A stretch of 64,000 nt of DNA, taken from positions 18,698,979 to 18,762,978 of the forward strand of contig CM049321.1 of the NCBI GenBank assembly GCA_026874595.1, in the 5' to 3' direction. The notes beneath the pieces were generated by a model, which was not told where the DNA came from, ran no database searches, and saw only the letters and a program-made list of their open reading frames with translations. The DNA is from Sipunculus nudus. Lineage: Eukaryota > Annelida > Sipuncula > Golfingiida > Sipunculidae. The position numbers and the translations under genes are program-made. Positions 24,154 to 37,779 of this stretch are shown here, in pieces; within the stretch, counting starts at the first letter, position 1; every line of letters starts with the position of its first letter.

Positions 24154-26651
24154 TGCTGGACAGCAAAATCAAATGGTGTGTCCACCACCGCCTGTTTCTC
24201 CTACCCAGAGTCCTCTGTTGAGCCCATTAGGAATTAAAGTGTACCTCGCCGCTGCAAACGCAGGTCGATTTTGTTGACTTGTCAGCGTATCAAACGTATC
24301 GCTGTAGGTACAATGCGAACTTCCAATGATTCAGTATAGCTTATGGGCACCACAAACAAGCCCAGCGTAATTATGTCTATTGAGGATTTGAGTAGGCCTA
24401 CATACCTCGCCATTGCGTTACTATAACGTTGCAAAGAGTCGACTGTGTTGACATATAACTATAAGACAGTTGTAAAAGGTATAAAAACGCCAGTGTTTGT
24501 TATGTCGTTAATGTGTGGCTTTTTACCTTGTGGGCACAACAACAAGACGCCTGTATCTCCTTGGAGTAAAGAGTTCGCTAGCCGCGAAAGCCAAGAAAAA
24601 ATGCGTGTCCTTTGTGGTCTTTTAAACGTTAAGTAGCCCTTAACAACCAAGCAGGGTTGGCCTAACGCCGGTTGGCTGTGGCCACACGTGACCACAGCCG
24701 AGCGACCTCATTAGCTGCTCCTAAAATTCAAGTCACTTTTGTGGACTGCTCACTTTAAAATATAACGGCCCAGCAATCAAATGACAATAAAATTGTATAT
24801 ATTCTTACCTGCGATCTTTGGATGACCCCTTACGGACACTCCGTATTTTAACATTATAAATAGAATAATTACTGGCATTTCGAACTATAACTCTCCGACA
24901 GGACTCTTTCTAAGCCAGCTGGATCATAAAACGCAGAAACATTAAAATAATATATTATCTTAAAATATAAGCCAAACTAAACCATCTTTGAATGACACAT
25001 TAATTATATGATACAATTACAGTTCCAATTAGTTTAGATAATCATTAATTTCAGTTGAGCATAATTGATATAATTTGTTGTAGAATACAAATTTTACTAA
25101 TGGTCTGAATAATAACAGCAGAGGCAAAATGTAGGGAAGTTATTTATTTAATTATATGATTAAATAGATGATATTTGACTTGAAATGTTATGACAATTCC
25201 ATGTGTACTTAGTGTCAAAGCAATGTCATCGTGTGGGTAAAAGTTTATTTAGACTTCTATGATTCGGAGTTTATTGATGGAGCTTACAATAACAAACATG
25301 TTTGGGTTTCGGTGTACACAAGGCCTTGTAAAGCAAATGGGTATAACATCTGGTATTATTTTGCTACCTTCTCCAAAATGAATATGAACCACGCTAATGA
25401 CATTGTTCCCTGTGGACTCTGGTTAATATCATATGAAAAGATAGTTGACGGGAAACCACACTTAAATAACCACTTATTAATTTTGTGTCAAAATTGTTTG
25501 ACAACGGAACGGTGTCTTTTCAAGGGTTCGTTACGGATGCTTTGGCTGTTTCCTGGGTTATCATTGCAAGAGAAATCAACATGCGCAACTGTTATATAAC
25601 TTAATAAGATACTGACAACAACAAAAATATTTGTAAACAATTTATTTGGAATGAAAAATTAAGGACAAGAGTTAAACTTAATAATAAATTTAATTTAATT
25701 GGAGGAAAATGTTTCCTTGACATTTGATTACAAAATAGGGAAGTGATAACGGTATAGAGAACAATGGACTTAGATACACACCTAATTTTTTTTTCTCCAT
25801 GAAAAGTGATTTGTTTTATCATTTGCAAATTACAGGGCACTTCATCCATAAACTTAACTTCCTTGATGGCGTATTAACTATACATTTGTACAAATTATAA
25901 TGATGGCGCAATAAGAGAATTATATTTTAAAGATGCCGTATTCTTAAATGCGATTTAGCTAAATGTAGGCAAAGTGCTGTCTCTTTGACAACCATATGGA
26001 CATAGGTATGTTTGCTTAGCCTTAAAGAAAAAAAGGACAGAAATAAACCAGTGATATACCTTAATCGATGGTCAACCATTAACCACGAGTGAGACCGAGC
26101 CAAAATTCACTGTTGCATTTCCTGAACACAAAGGCATTTTACTATTTCTTCGTTGACAGTTGTGGCCTAAGACATGCCCATAACCTTACATAACCATACC
26201 TTTGTTTGAAACCAATCACATTTATCGAAAATATCTTTAGACAGATTATCCCCCAGACTGATCATGCGTACTTTATCCGTGCTGCGAGCATGCTGTGCAT
26301 TTTAAATTACGCAAGCAAAGCATTTTTATTCAATGCATTAAAATCCAGAATGGTTGTGTCTCTACTTATCTGTATTTTAATTGTTCAATGAATTTCACTT
26401 TATCGTATACTGATTAAATTTGGTACGCGAACCCTAACGTATAATGCATTTCGTGTTAATTGCGTCATTGCAAAAAATGTGATTTTGCTTAAATGCGCTA
26501 CTGCCTACCATTTTTTTCTGGCAAACAAAGCCATTCAGAACGACGTTTTATTCAATGCTGTTTTCTTTTATTCCTTTTAAGCGGAACACTTGTGGCCCGG
26601 GCTTTGTAACGGATAATACTCCACTCATTTTTCGTAATACGTGACCAGAGC

Positions 26652-26654
<3 letters not shown>

Positions 26655-26721
<67 letters not shown>
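26655..26721. repeat. (TA)n microsatellite, unit 4, pure (TA)33
   Basis: Longest pure TA run in the window, with the TTCGTAAT left flank. Confidence 0.97.
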
Positions 26722-26723
<2 letters not shown>

Positions 26724-29700
26724 CTGTATTTATATGCAATAAAAAATCAATAATCCATAAGTAGCCTCATGCTGACCCTCGTGATAAATATTAGAAATGG
26801 TAACCTGTTAATAAAGGTGACGCTTGGTTAAACAGAAGAGGTGTTAACCCTCTGTTATAGTTAATAAATGACTCTTCTACCGTACGTTGGCCATTGACCC
26901 ATTTTCATGTTGAATGATTGGTCAATATTGAGCCTAACCAGGCCGATACCAGACCATATTCTTTTAAAAAATAACTAACTTTCTCTTTATTTTGAAATGG
27001 GAGAAATCTGTTTTACCGCAGACGAAAAGTAAAGGCATTCACGAATGGTACATTTTTTAAACCAATACGCCAGCTTCTAAAATTATTTAGAAAAAAAAAT
27101 ATAAGATGCATTTAATTGTAAGCTCCGCTTTGTTGTTACAATGAATGATAGCAGAAATGGCAAAGCCCAGAATGCTACACAAATAATGTACCTGGTGTAA
27201 AAGAAAAGTAATGCTTAATAGTAGTACCTTGGTGTAAATCACAGTTTGCTCTCTAAGAAAGATACAAGAGAACCTGCAAATACATCATGTGGAATGCACC
27301 CCTTCTCCTGTAGTATATAGATCCAAAGGCAAGTTGTACAGCAACAAGGTGATAACAGTCAGAGATATTTGGAAATGTATGTGTTTCACTATGATACATT
27401 TGTTTGTGATATGCAGCTGATAGGTATTTTACTCGGTTGTCGTGGTTATAAAAAAAACCGAGCCATTTATGTAAAGCTCTGGTTAATCATTTTGTCATGA
27501 ACACTCCTTATAGTTCATCAAAAATACAAGAATTAGTTCCTGAGTGGAACTTAAGTGGCTGAGTGACTCATTGTTCAACAAGGATATCCTATTAATTCAT
27601 CTAATTACTTTTGTCCAACAACGAAAGGAGAACACTTAAGAACTATTAACGGTAATCTGGTTTAACAACGGGCAGTAATATTGACCTTATTATTAAGTTT
27701 TCCATTAAAGATGAAAAGCTATGGGATAAAGTTACCCTCTTATCATTTGATGTATCTTTTTATGTTATTATGATATAAGTCGGGTAGTCATGCCGTTTTG
27801 GACAGACCAATATCATTATTTTCCTGGTTACATCATATATGTTTATTTATATATGGGTCTTCGTATATACGACAAGCCTGTCATATATAACCTCTTTATG
27901 TCAATTATTTATGGTTTACTGCTTGTTCATTATCGAACAATTGGATGTTAATATAAATTTATCTCTTACAACCCTGCGATGCAAATATAAATAAAAATAA
28001 ACCTGCAAAACCATAAAACGTGTGTAAAACAGGGCATATACCTTCTACAAATAACCGAAGCCTCACGAACCTCTTGTGTAAACATTCATTTAGCTTAAAA
28101 AAGAGGGTATCAGTAGTACAATATAATTATGTTGAGTGTGGAATGCAGAAGCAATGTTTGCCTTTGCTTGATATTTTTCTATATCTGTGATATACTCATC
28201 GAAGAAACGTGTTTTCATGCTTAACCTTTTATTGAGGGACACACATGAATTTTTACCAGGTATTAAAAATTAGAGTTCCCTTTTAACATTAAACGAAACG
28301 CTCCAAAATAATAACAATGCACGTATCGCATATCTCCCTAGAAATTTTTGAACAACACCGCCCTACTAGCGACCAATAGAATCAGTATCCCATATTAATG
28401 TTTAAAATTTATGAAACCTATGGCTCGTTTACTGCAACATTAATTATTTCATCAGATTCATATGATTTTTCCTGTGATCTAGAATGAATATTTACATTCA
28501 AAATAGAAAAAAAATCATAAAAAATATATTTGCCATATGTCAGGGGAATATTGTTTTGAATTATTTGGTATAATGAAAAGCAAGCGTTATAATAACATTC
28601 GATCGCAAATACGAATATTATGTCATTGACAAACTCTAATTATTGTAATAATTTAAGTTCAGGATACCTTTAATCTGTTTAAGCATTATTTCTTAAAAAT
28701 GAAATTTGCCATTCCGGCAAACGGGAGATTCGTTTGGTTTCCACTGGCACTTGGGGAATGCTAACGATCTTATTGTGCCACCAACTGGTTGACTGTAGTT
28801 TCCTTTAGCCTAACTTAATTTTTCCTTTTGCCACTTATATCTTTTGTTAAAAATGTAATTTGCTTAATAAGAAAGTAAAGCATGGAGACCGCAACAGATA
28901 TCATTCGAAACATTGCACACATATCTCATCAGAATACTCTAATACCTAGCATGATTTGGATGGGTTCAAGTACTGACAATATAAATAGCATATAGGTTCT
29001 TTTCCTGGACACAAATGTAACACGCCTTGATAAAGCATAATAAAATAAATTGCATCTAAACCATGCTTTATAGGTCCGAAGCATGATCTGTATCTACATC
29101 TTCTACTTAAGTATGATTTGATGGAAGTCAAAAGTCACAACAGATGAATGATTCAGTCTTAAAAATGTTTAATATCAGTAGTAAACCAGAAAGACAAATT
29201 TTGAACGAAAAAGAACACAACTAAAGCTTTTTAATGTTGGTAAGTGCAAAGTAATCAATGTACTATATCTGACTATCGGGGGTCCGCTTCCGTAGGGAAA
29301 GATATCAATTATTATTACAATATTTTACTTAAAAAATAACTGTATCAATGGACAAAATAGACAAATATGTAACCGTTTGAAATCTATCATTACTACAAAA
29401 ATTTACAAAATTGTAATCAATTACGATTAAAAAAAAATCGTTTGTAATTAATCAAGATTACGGAAAACGATTTCCCAATGACAGGATGTAATCTTTCGAG
29501 CTTGCGCGGAGAAGAAAGCGTTTTACAATTCGACTCCCCAGGTCCCACTATAATTACACGAAACAATTCATTGGGACTATTATCTGACCATTAATCGCAA
29601 ATATTCTTTCCAGGAATAGTAATAATTATACATACAAATATGTATGATACGATACCTTCCTGACCGTTTCGTGACAATGATACCACTGTATCATTGTCAC

Positions 29701-30529
29701 ATCCTCAAAAAAAATGGATATTCCAGATTCGTATAACGAGACCAAACTGGCTGAAGCTCTCACATACACACAAAAATGAGAAAGACGAGTGTAAAAAAAT
29801 AAGTATGTATTCAAGGAAATCTTACAATTATCTAGGGAGTCGTTTTACTCTCAAGGCAGAATAACAATATCCCATGAATCCGTATTAATGCAATACACAA
29901 ACAGAGTCCACACACTGCACAGTTAAAAGAAGTTCGCATGGTCCCTAGCCTACTGGTCACATGACCGTCACGCAAGAGGTCACTCTGTTTAACACCGTAC
30001 ACGCACAGGCGCCCCTCGTCGTAAAACCGGGTCTCCGTTCTCGAAGTAACACAGGTAAAAGAATCCGTTGTCGAATATTTTAAGCCCACGACAATATACA
30101 GTTCCAACGGGTCAGCGTATCAATTTTTCAGGTCTGTTTTCTATGGCCCCATCACGGCAGATAAACATCAACTTATTACAATTCCGTCTGTAAACGGAAC
30201 ATGCATGTCCGTTAGCGAAATGTTATTGATGTAGGTTGCCCACAGCCTCTAACATATCATACATCTGGAATCGTCCCTGCGCTGAACATTTCATAGGCAT
30301 CTTTGGAGATTCATGCTAGACAGACAATCTCTCGGATATCAACATCAGGCGCCTTGCCCCAGAAATTTCTATCTTTGCTTTCCTCTTTCCAGCTTATACA
30401 TCGATGCTGATGACACGCTTTCTGACCGTCCTTAGACCATCGTTCGATCGCATGAATACAACAAACTGAACACGCCTTCAGAGACAAACGTATGAAAAAT
30501 GTATGATGTATGTATCTGTTCTCCCTTTT

Positions 30530-31843
30530 CTATGATATGAAACCCATGTTTATACCCTGTAACAGGAATTCCTTGTCCTCGTCCCCTTCTAGCTCAGTAG
30601 CCCATAACTCGGGTGTTTTGAAAGAGAATTACTAAAGTGTGGGCTATCAAGTCGGCTTTTATCTTGGCAAAGACAGCTGGTTGGTAATCCCTATGCCGAG
30701 GGGTCCTCTGACCCCTGTGGGTGAAGTGACCTAGGTTGGGGTTTTCCACACCCTTTGACTGAGCATATGTGGGCATATTTACAATTAGAATTAAACCTGC
30801 ATGATCCCTTATTAAAGGAGATACAAATCTCCCTCCCTGATAGATCAACTTGTCTCTTATACTGACCCGACTCTATGCAATTTATTGTTTGTCCTGATTC
30901 TTAAAGCCCATGTTAATTACTGGTGCTTTAGGTTGTAACCAAAATTTACTTAAGGTTGGAATTTGTAAACCCCATTGACACTGCAATTTTGCCTGCTCTT
31001 TTCGATATAAATCATCGAACATGACCACATCGGCCCATCTGTACTGCTGAGCTAAATCAGTAACTTGGATAAGGTAGGCCAAATATTCTGGAATATTAGC
31101 GAGACCCACCTTACCCTGTCTCATTAAGGTATCAAGAATTCTGAGAGCCGATCAAAACCATAGCTCTTTTGAGATCGACTCAAGTTTAGGTTCCTTTTTT
31201 TTTAATTTAAAATATAAATCCACCCCCCCCCCCCCCCCCCCGGCTACCTGGGAGACTAGCTCCTCAACATCAATGTTATGCATACTACCTATCACAGGTC
31301 TAGCAAAGTCAATGATCTTTAGATAAGGAATGTCCGTTACGGGTCTCAAATACATCGATGTTGAATCACACTGCAGTACCGTAGTTAGGGTTCCCCTACC
31401 CTGTGTTGCTTGGCCTTGGTGTACCAGGGGCGGTTGATCTAGCCTTTCTTGGGCCTGGAGAAGCGCCATGTTATGCCATGCTCGGGCTTCATCATCTTGT
31501 CTACGAGGATGTGGTACAGTTGTTGTTGACTCGTCCCACAGGGAGCCAAGGATTTCATCAACCGTTGACTGCAGAATGCCGATTTCTTGTGTCGTTTTAT
31601 TTTGAGCCGTCATACAGACGGACGGACGACAGCTGGGCTGCTCTACGCCGCCATTTTGGATGCCTCCTCTCGTACAGTTTAGACTTTTACGGCAATTCGT
31701 AAAGCCAGTGATTGTGCTAATGGTAAAACCGGTATCGTTTTTAACACGTCCTCATCCAGCATCTGGAATTATTCTATCGACGTGAATCCGTGATGTGCTA
31801 AAACTGTGAGAGTTTCTTGTGTCAAATTGTTCTTAACGCCCAT
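30530..31843 (-). pseudogene. Dead DIRS-like gag plus start of RT-like segment, unit 5
   Basis: Copy with the same 1-base deletion as unit 1 (near 31684), so the N-terminal SAM-like part is out of frame with the rest. From MTAQNKTTQE the frame is open for 153 codons (31152-31613) straight through a 19-C tract, into the Lys-rich stretch ending SKELWF and the shared TGA. The core follows in the same frame at 30882-31124, so only that TGA separates the two pieces. The CCCH knuckle is at 30769-30825. Confidence 0.72.
31223..31241. repeat. Poly-C tract, unit 5 (C19, then GG)
   Basis: Longest version of the tract. Together with the extra G that follows it, this length restores the in-frame exit seen in units 2 and 9. 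Confidence 0.95.
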
Positions 31844-34340
31844 TGCTGGACAGCAAAATCAAATGGTGTGTCCACCACCGCCTGTTTCTCCTACCCAGAG
31901 TCCTCTGTTGAGCCCATTAGGAATTAAAGTGTACCTCGCCGCTGCAAACGCAGGTCGATTTTGTTGACTTGTCAGCGTATCAAACGTATCGCTGTAGGTA
32001 CAATGCGAACTTCCAATGATTCAGTATAGCTTATGGGCACCACAAACAAGCCCAGCGTAATTATGTCTATTGAGGATTTGAGTAGGCCTACATACCTCGC
32101 CATTGCGTTACTATAACGTTGCAAAGAGTCGACTGTGTTGACATATAACTATAAGACAGTTGTAAAAGGTATAAAAACGCCAGTGTTTGTTATGTCGTTA
32201 ATGTGTGGCTTTTTACCTTGTGGGCACAACAACAAGACGCCTGTATCTCCTTGGAGTAAAGAGTTCGCTAGCCGCGAAAGCCAAGAAAAAATGCGTGTCC
32301 TTTGTGGTCTTTTAAACGTTAAGTAGCCCTTAACAACCAAGCAGGGTTGGCCTAACGCCGGTTGGCTGTGGCCACACGTGACCACAGCCGAGCGACCTCA
32401 TTAGCTGCTCCTAAAATTTAAGTCACTCTTGTGGACTGCTCACTTTAAAATATAACGGCCCAGCAATCAAATGACAATAAAATTGTATATATTCTTACCT
32501 GCGATCTTTGGATGACCCCTTACGGACACTCCGTATTTTAACATTATAAATAGAATAATTACTGGCATTTCGAACTATAACTCTCCGACAGGACTCTTTC
32601 TAAGCCAGCTGGATCATAAAACGCAGAAACATTAAAATAATATATTATCTTAAAATATAAGCCAAACTAAACCATCTTTGAATGACACATTAATTATATG
32701 ATACAATTACAGTTCCAATTAGTTTAGATAATCATTAATTTCAGTTGAGCATAATTGATATAATTTGTTGTAGAATACAAATTTTACTAATGGTCTGAAT
32801 AATAACAGCAGAGGCAAAATGTAGGGAAGTTATTTATTTAATTATATGATTAAATAGATGATATTTGACTTGAAATGTTATGACAATTCCATGTGTACTT
32901 AGTGTCAAAGCAATGTCATCGTGTGGGTAAAAGTTTATTTAGACTTCTATGATTCGGAGTTTATTGATGGAGCTTACAATAACAAACATGTTTGGGTTTC
33001 GGTGTACACAAGGCCTTGTAAAGCAAATGGGTATAACATCTGGTATTATTTTGCTACCTTCTCCAAAATGAATATGAACCACGCTAATGACATTGTTCCC
33101 TGTGGATCTGGTTAATATCATATGAAAAGATAGTTGACGGGAAACCACACTTAAATAACCACTTATTAATTTTGTGTCAAAATTGTTTGACAACGGAACG
33201 GTGTCTTTTCAAGGGTTCGTTACGGATGCTTTGGCTGTTTCCTGGGTTATCATTGCAAGAGAAATCAACATGCGCAACTGTTATATAACTTAATAAGATA
33301 CTGACAACAACAAAAATATTTGTAAACAATTTATTTGGAATGAAAAATTAAGGACAAGAGTTAAACTTAATAATAAATTTAATTTAATTGGAGGAAAATG
33401 TTTCCTTGACATTTGATTACAAAATAGGGAAGTGATAACGGTATAGAGAACAATGGACTTAGATACACACCTAATTTTTTTTTCTCCATGAAAAGTGATT
33501 TGTTTTATCATTTGCAAATTACAGGGCACTTCATCCATAAACTTAACTTCCTTGATGGCGTATTAACTATACATTTGTACAAATTATAATGATGGCGCAA
33601 TAAGAGAATTATATTTTAAAGATGCCGTATTCTTAAATGCGATTTAGCTAAATGTAGGCAAAGTGCTGTCTCTTTGACAACCATATGGACATAGGTATGT
33701 TTGCTTAGCCTTAAAGAAAAAAAGGACAGAAATTAACCAGTGATATACCTTAATCGATGGTCAACCATTAACCACGAGTGAGACCGAGCCAAAATTCACT
33801 GTTGCATTTCCTGAACACAAAGGCATTTTACTATTTCTTCGTTGACAGTTGTGGCCTAAGACATGCCCATAACCTTACATAACCATACCTTTGTTTGAAA
33901 CCAATCACATTTATCGAAAATATCTTTAGACAGATTATCCCCCAGACTGATCATGCGTACTTTATCCGTGCTGCGAGCATGCTGTGCATTTTAAATTACG
34001 CAAGCAAAGCATTTTTATTCAATGCATTAAAATCCAGAATGGTTGTGTCTCTACTTATCTGTATTTTAATTCTTCAATGAATTTCACGTTATCGTATACT
34101 GATTAAATTTGGTACGCGAACCCTAACGTATAATGCATTTCGTGTTAATTGCGTCATTGCAAAAAATGTGATTTTGCTTAAATGCGCTACTGCCTACCAT
34201 TTTTTTCTGGCAAACAAAGCCATTCAGAACGACGTTTTATTCAATGCTGTTTTCTTTTATTCCTTTTAAGCGGAACACTTGTGGCCCGGGCTTTGTAACG
34301 GATAATACTCCACTCATTTTTCGTAATACGTGACCAGAGC

Positions 34341-34343
<3 letters not shown>

Positions 34344-34398
<55 letters not shown>
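34344..34398. repeat. (TA)n microsatellite, unit 5, pure (TA)27
   Basis: Uninterrupted TA run, with the TTCGTAAT left flank. Confidence 0.97.
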
Positions 34399-34400
<2 letters not shown>

Positions 34401-37400
34401 CTGTATTTATATGCCATAAAAAATCAATAATCCATAAGTAGCCTCATGCTGACCCTCGTGATAAATATTAGAAATGGTAACCTGTTAATAAAGGTGACGC
34501 TTGGTTAAACAGAAGAGGTGTTAACCCTCTGTTATAGTTAATAAATGACTCTTCTACCGTACGTTGGCCATTGACCCATTTTCATGTTGAATGATTGGTC
34601 AATATTGAGCCTAACCAGGCCAATACCAGACCATATTCTTTTAAAAAATAACTAACTTTCTCTTTATTTTGAAATGGGAGAAATCTGTTTTACCGCAGAC
34701 GAAAAGTAAAGGCATTCACGAATGGTACATTTTTTAAACCAATACGCCAGCTTCTAAAATTATTTAGAAAAAAAAATATTAGATGCATTTAATTGTAAGC
34801 TCCGCTTGGTTGTTACAATGAATGACAGCAGAAATGGCAAAGCCCAGAATGCTACACAAATAATGTACCTGGTGTAAAAGAAAAGTAATGCTTAATAGTA
34901 GTACCTTGGTGTAAATCACAGTTTGCTCTCTAAGAAAGATACAAGAGAACCTGCAAATACATCATGTGGAATGCACCCCTTCTCCTGTAGTATATAGATC
35001 CAAAGGCAAGTTGTACAGCAACAAGGTGATAACAGTCAGAGATATTTGGAAATGTATGTGTTTCACTATGATACATTTGTTTGTGATATGCAGCTGATAG
35101 GTATTTTACTCGGTTGTCGTGGTTATAAAAAAAACCGAGCCATTTATGTAAAGCTCTGGTTAATCATTTTGTCATGAACACTCATTATAGTTCATCAAAA
35201 ATACAAGAATTAGTTCCTGAGTGGAACTTAAGTGGCTGAGTGACTCATTGTTCAACAAGGATATCCTATAAATTCATCTAATTACTTTTGTCCAACAACG
35301 AAAGGAGAACACTTAAGAACTATTAACGGTAATCTGGTTTAACAACGGGCAGTAATATTGACCTTATTATTAAGTTTTCCATTAAAGATGAAAAGCTATG
35401 GGATAAAGTTACCCTCTTATCATTTGATGTATCTTTTTATGTTATTATGATATAAGTCGGGTAGTCATGCCGTTTTGGACAGACCAATATCATTATTTTC
35501 CTGGTTACATCATATATGTTTATTTATATATGGGTCTTCGTATATACGACAAGCCTGTCATATATAACCTCTTTATGTCAATTATTTATGGTTTACTGCT
35601 TGTTCATTATCGAACAATTGGATGTTAATATAAATTTATCTCTTACAACCCTGCGATGCAAATATAAATAAAAATAAACCTGCAAAACCATAAAACGTGT
35701 GTAAAACAGGGCATATACCTTCTACAAATAACCGAAGCCTCACGAACCTCTTGTGTAAACATTCATTTAGCTTAAAAAAGAGGGTATCAGTAGTACAATA
35801 TAATTATGTTGAGTGTGGAATGCAGAAGCAATGTTTGCCTTTGCTTGATATTTTTCTATATCTGACTGATATACTCATCGAAGAAACGTGTTTTCATGCT
35901 TAACCTTTTATTGAGGGACACACATGAATTTTTACCAGGTATTAAAAATTAGAGTTCCCTTTTAACATTAAACGAAACGCTCCAAAATAATAACGATGCA
36001 CGTATCGCATATCTCCCTAGAAATTTTTGAACAACACCGCCCTACTAGCGACCAATAGAATCAGTATCCCATATTAATGTTTAAAATTTATGAAACCTAT
36101 GGCTCGTTTACTGCAACATTAATTATTTCATCAGATTCATATGATTTTTCCTGTGATCTAGAATGAATATTTACATTCAAAATAGAAAAAAAATCATAAA
36201 AAATATATTTGCCATATGTCAGGGGAATATTGTTTTGAATTATTTGGTATAATGAAAAGCAAGCGTTATAATAACATTCGATCGCAAATACGAATATTAT
36301 GTCATTGACAAACTCTAATTATTGTAATAATTTAAGTTCAGGATACCTTTAATCTGTTTAAGCATTATTTCTTAAAAATGAAATTTGCCATTCCGGCAAA
36401 CGGGAGATTCGTTTGGTTTCCACTGGCACTTGGGGAATGCTAACGATCTTATTGTGCCACCAACTGGTTGACTGTAGTTTCCTTTAGCCTAACTTAATTT
36501 TTCCTTTTGCCACTTATATCTTTTGTTAAAAATGTAATTTGCTTAATAAGAAAGTAAAGCATGGAGACCGCAACAGATATCATTCGAAACATTGCACACA
36601 TATCTCATCAGAATACTCTAATACCTAGCATGATTTGGATGGGTTCAAGTACTGACAATATAAATAGCATATAGGTTCTTTTCCTGGACACAAATGTAAC
36701 ACGCCTTGATAAAGCATAATAAAATAAATTGCATCTAAACCATGCTTTATAGGTCCGAAGCATGATCTGTATCTACATCTTCTACTTAAGTATGATTTGA
36801 TGGAAGTCAAAAGTCACAACAGATGAATGATTCAGTCTTAAAAATGTTTAATATCAGTAGTAAACCAGAAAGACAAATTTTGAACGAAAAAGAACACAAC
36901 TAAAGCTTTTTAATGTTGGTAAGTGCAAAGTAATCAATGTACTATATCTGACTATCGGGGGTCCGCTTCCGTAGGGAAAGATATCAATTATTATTACAAT
37001 ATTTTACTTAAAAAATAACTGTATCAATGGACAAAATAGACAAATATGTAACCGTTTGAAATCTATCATTACTACAAAAATTTACAAAATTGTAATCAAT
37101 TACGATTAAAAAAAAATCGTTTGTAATTAATCAAGATTACGGAAAACGATTTCCCAATGACTGGATGTAATCTTTCGAGCTTGCGCGGAGAAGAAAGCGT
37201 TTTACAATTCGACTCCCCAGGTCCCACTATAATTACACGAAACAATTCATTGGGACTATTATCTGACCATTAATCGCAAATATTCTTTCCAGGAATAGTA
37301 ATAATTATACATACAAATATGTATGATACGATACCTTCCTGACCGTTTCATGACAATGATACCACTGTATCAATTTTTCAGGTCTGTTTTCTATGGCCCC

Positions 37401-37779
37401 ATCACGGCAGATAAACATCAACTTATTACAATTCCGTCTGTAAACGGAACATGCATGTCCGTTAGCGAAATGTTATTGATGTAGGTTGCCCACAGTCTCT
37501 AACATATCATACATCTGGAATCGTCCCTGCGCTGAACATTTCATAGGCATCTTTGGAGATTCATGCTAGACAGACAATCTCTCGGATATCAACATCAGGC
37601 GCCTTGCCCCAGAAATTTCTATCTTTGCTTTCCTCTTTCCAGCTTATACATCGATGCTGATGACACGCTCTCTGACCGTCCTTAGACCATCGTTCGATCG
37701 CATGAATACAACAAACTGAACACGCCTCCAGAGACAAACGTATGAAAAATGTATGATGTATGTATCTGTTCTCCCTTTT

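Larger units (their letters stand above)
22959..30642. repeat. Tandem macrosatellite unit 4 (7684 bp)
   Basis: Complete, full-length unit with the longest TA tract in the window, (TA)33. Its last third shares variants with units 2 and 5 (GGTCCGC near 29281, ATCTGTATC near 29085) and others with unit 5 only (CGAGCTTGCG near 29498, GATACCACTG near 29679). Confidence 0.97.

Noticed and set aside
24459-24695. Overlapping 63- and 78-codon frames on opposite strands in the GC-richer segment
   Set aside because: No recognisable domain on either strand, no ATG-supported minus-strand start and no splice evidence. Possible element leader, but not supportable as a gene.
26548-26739. Minus-strand frame encoding an Ile-Tyr repeat
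   Set aside because: It is simply the translated TA microsatellite.
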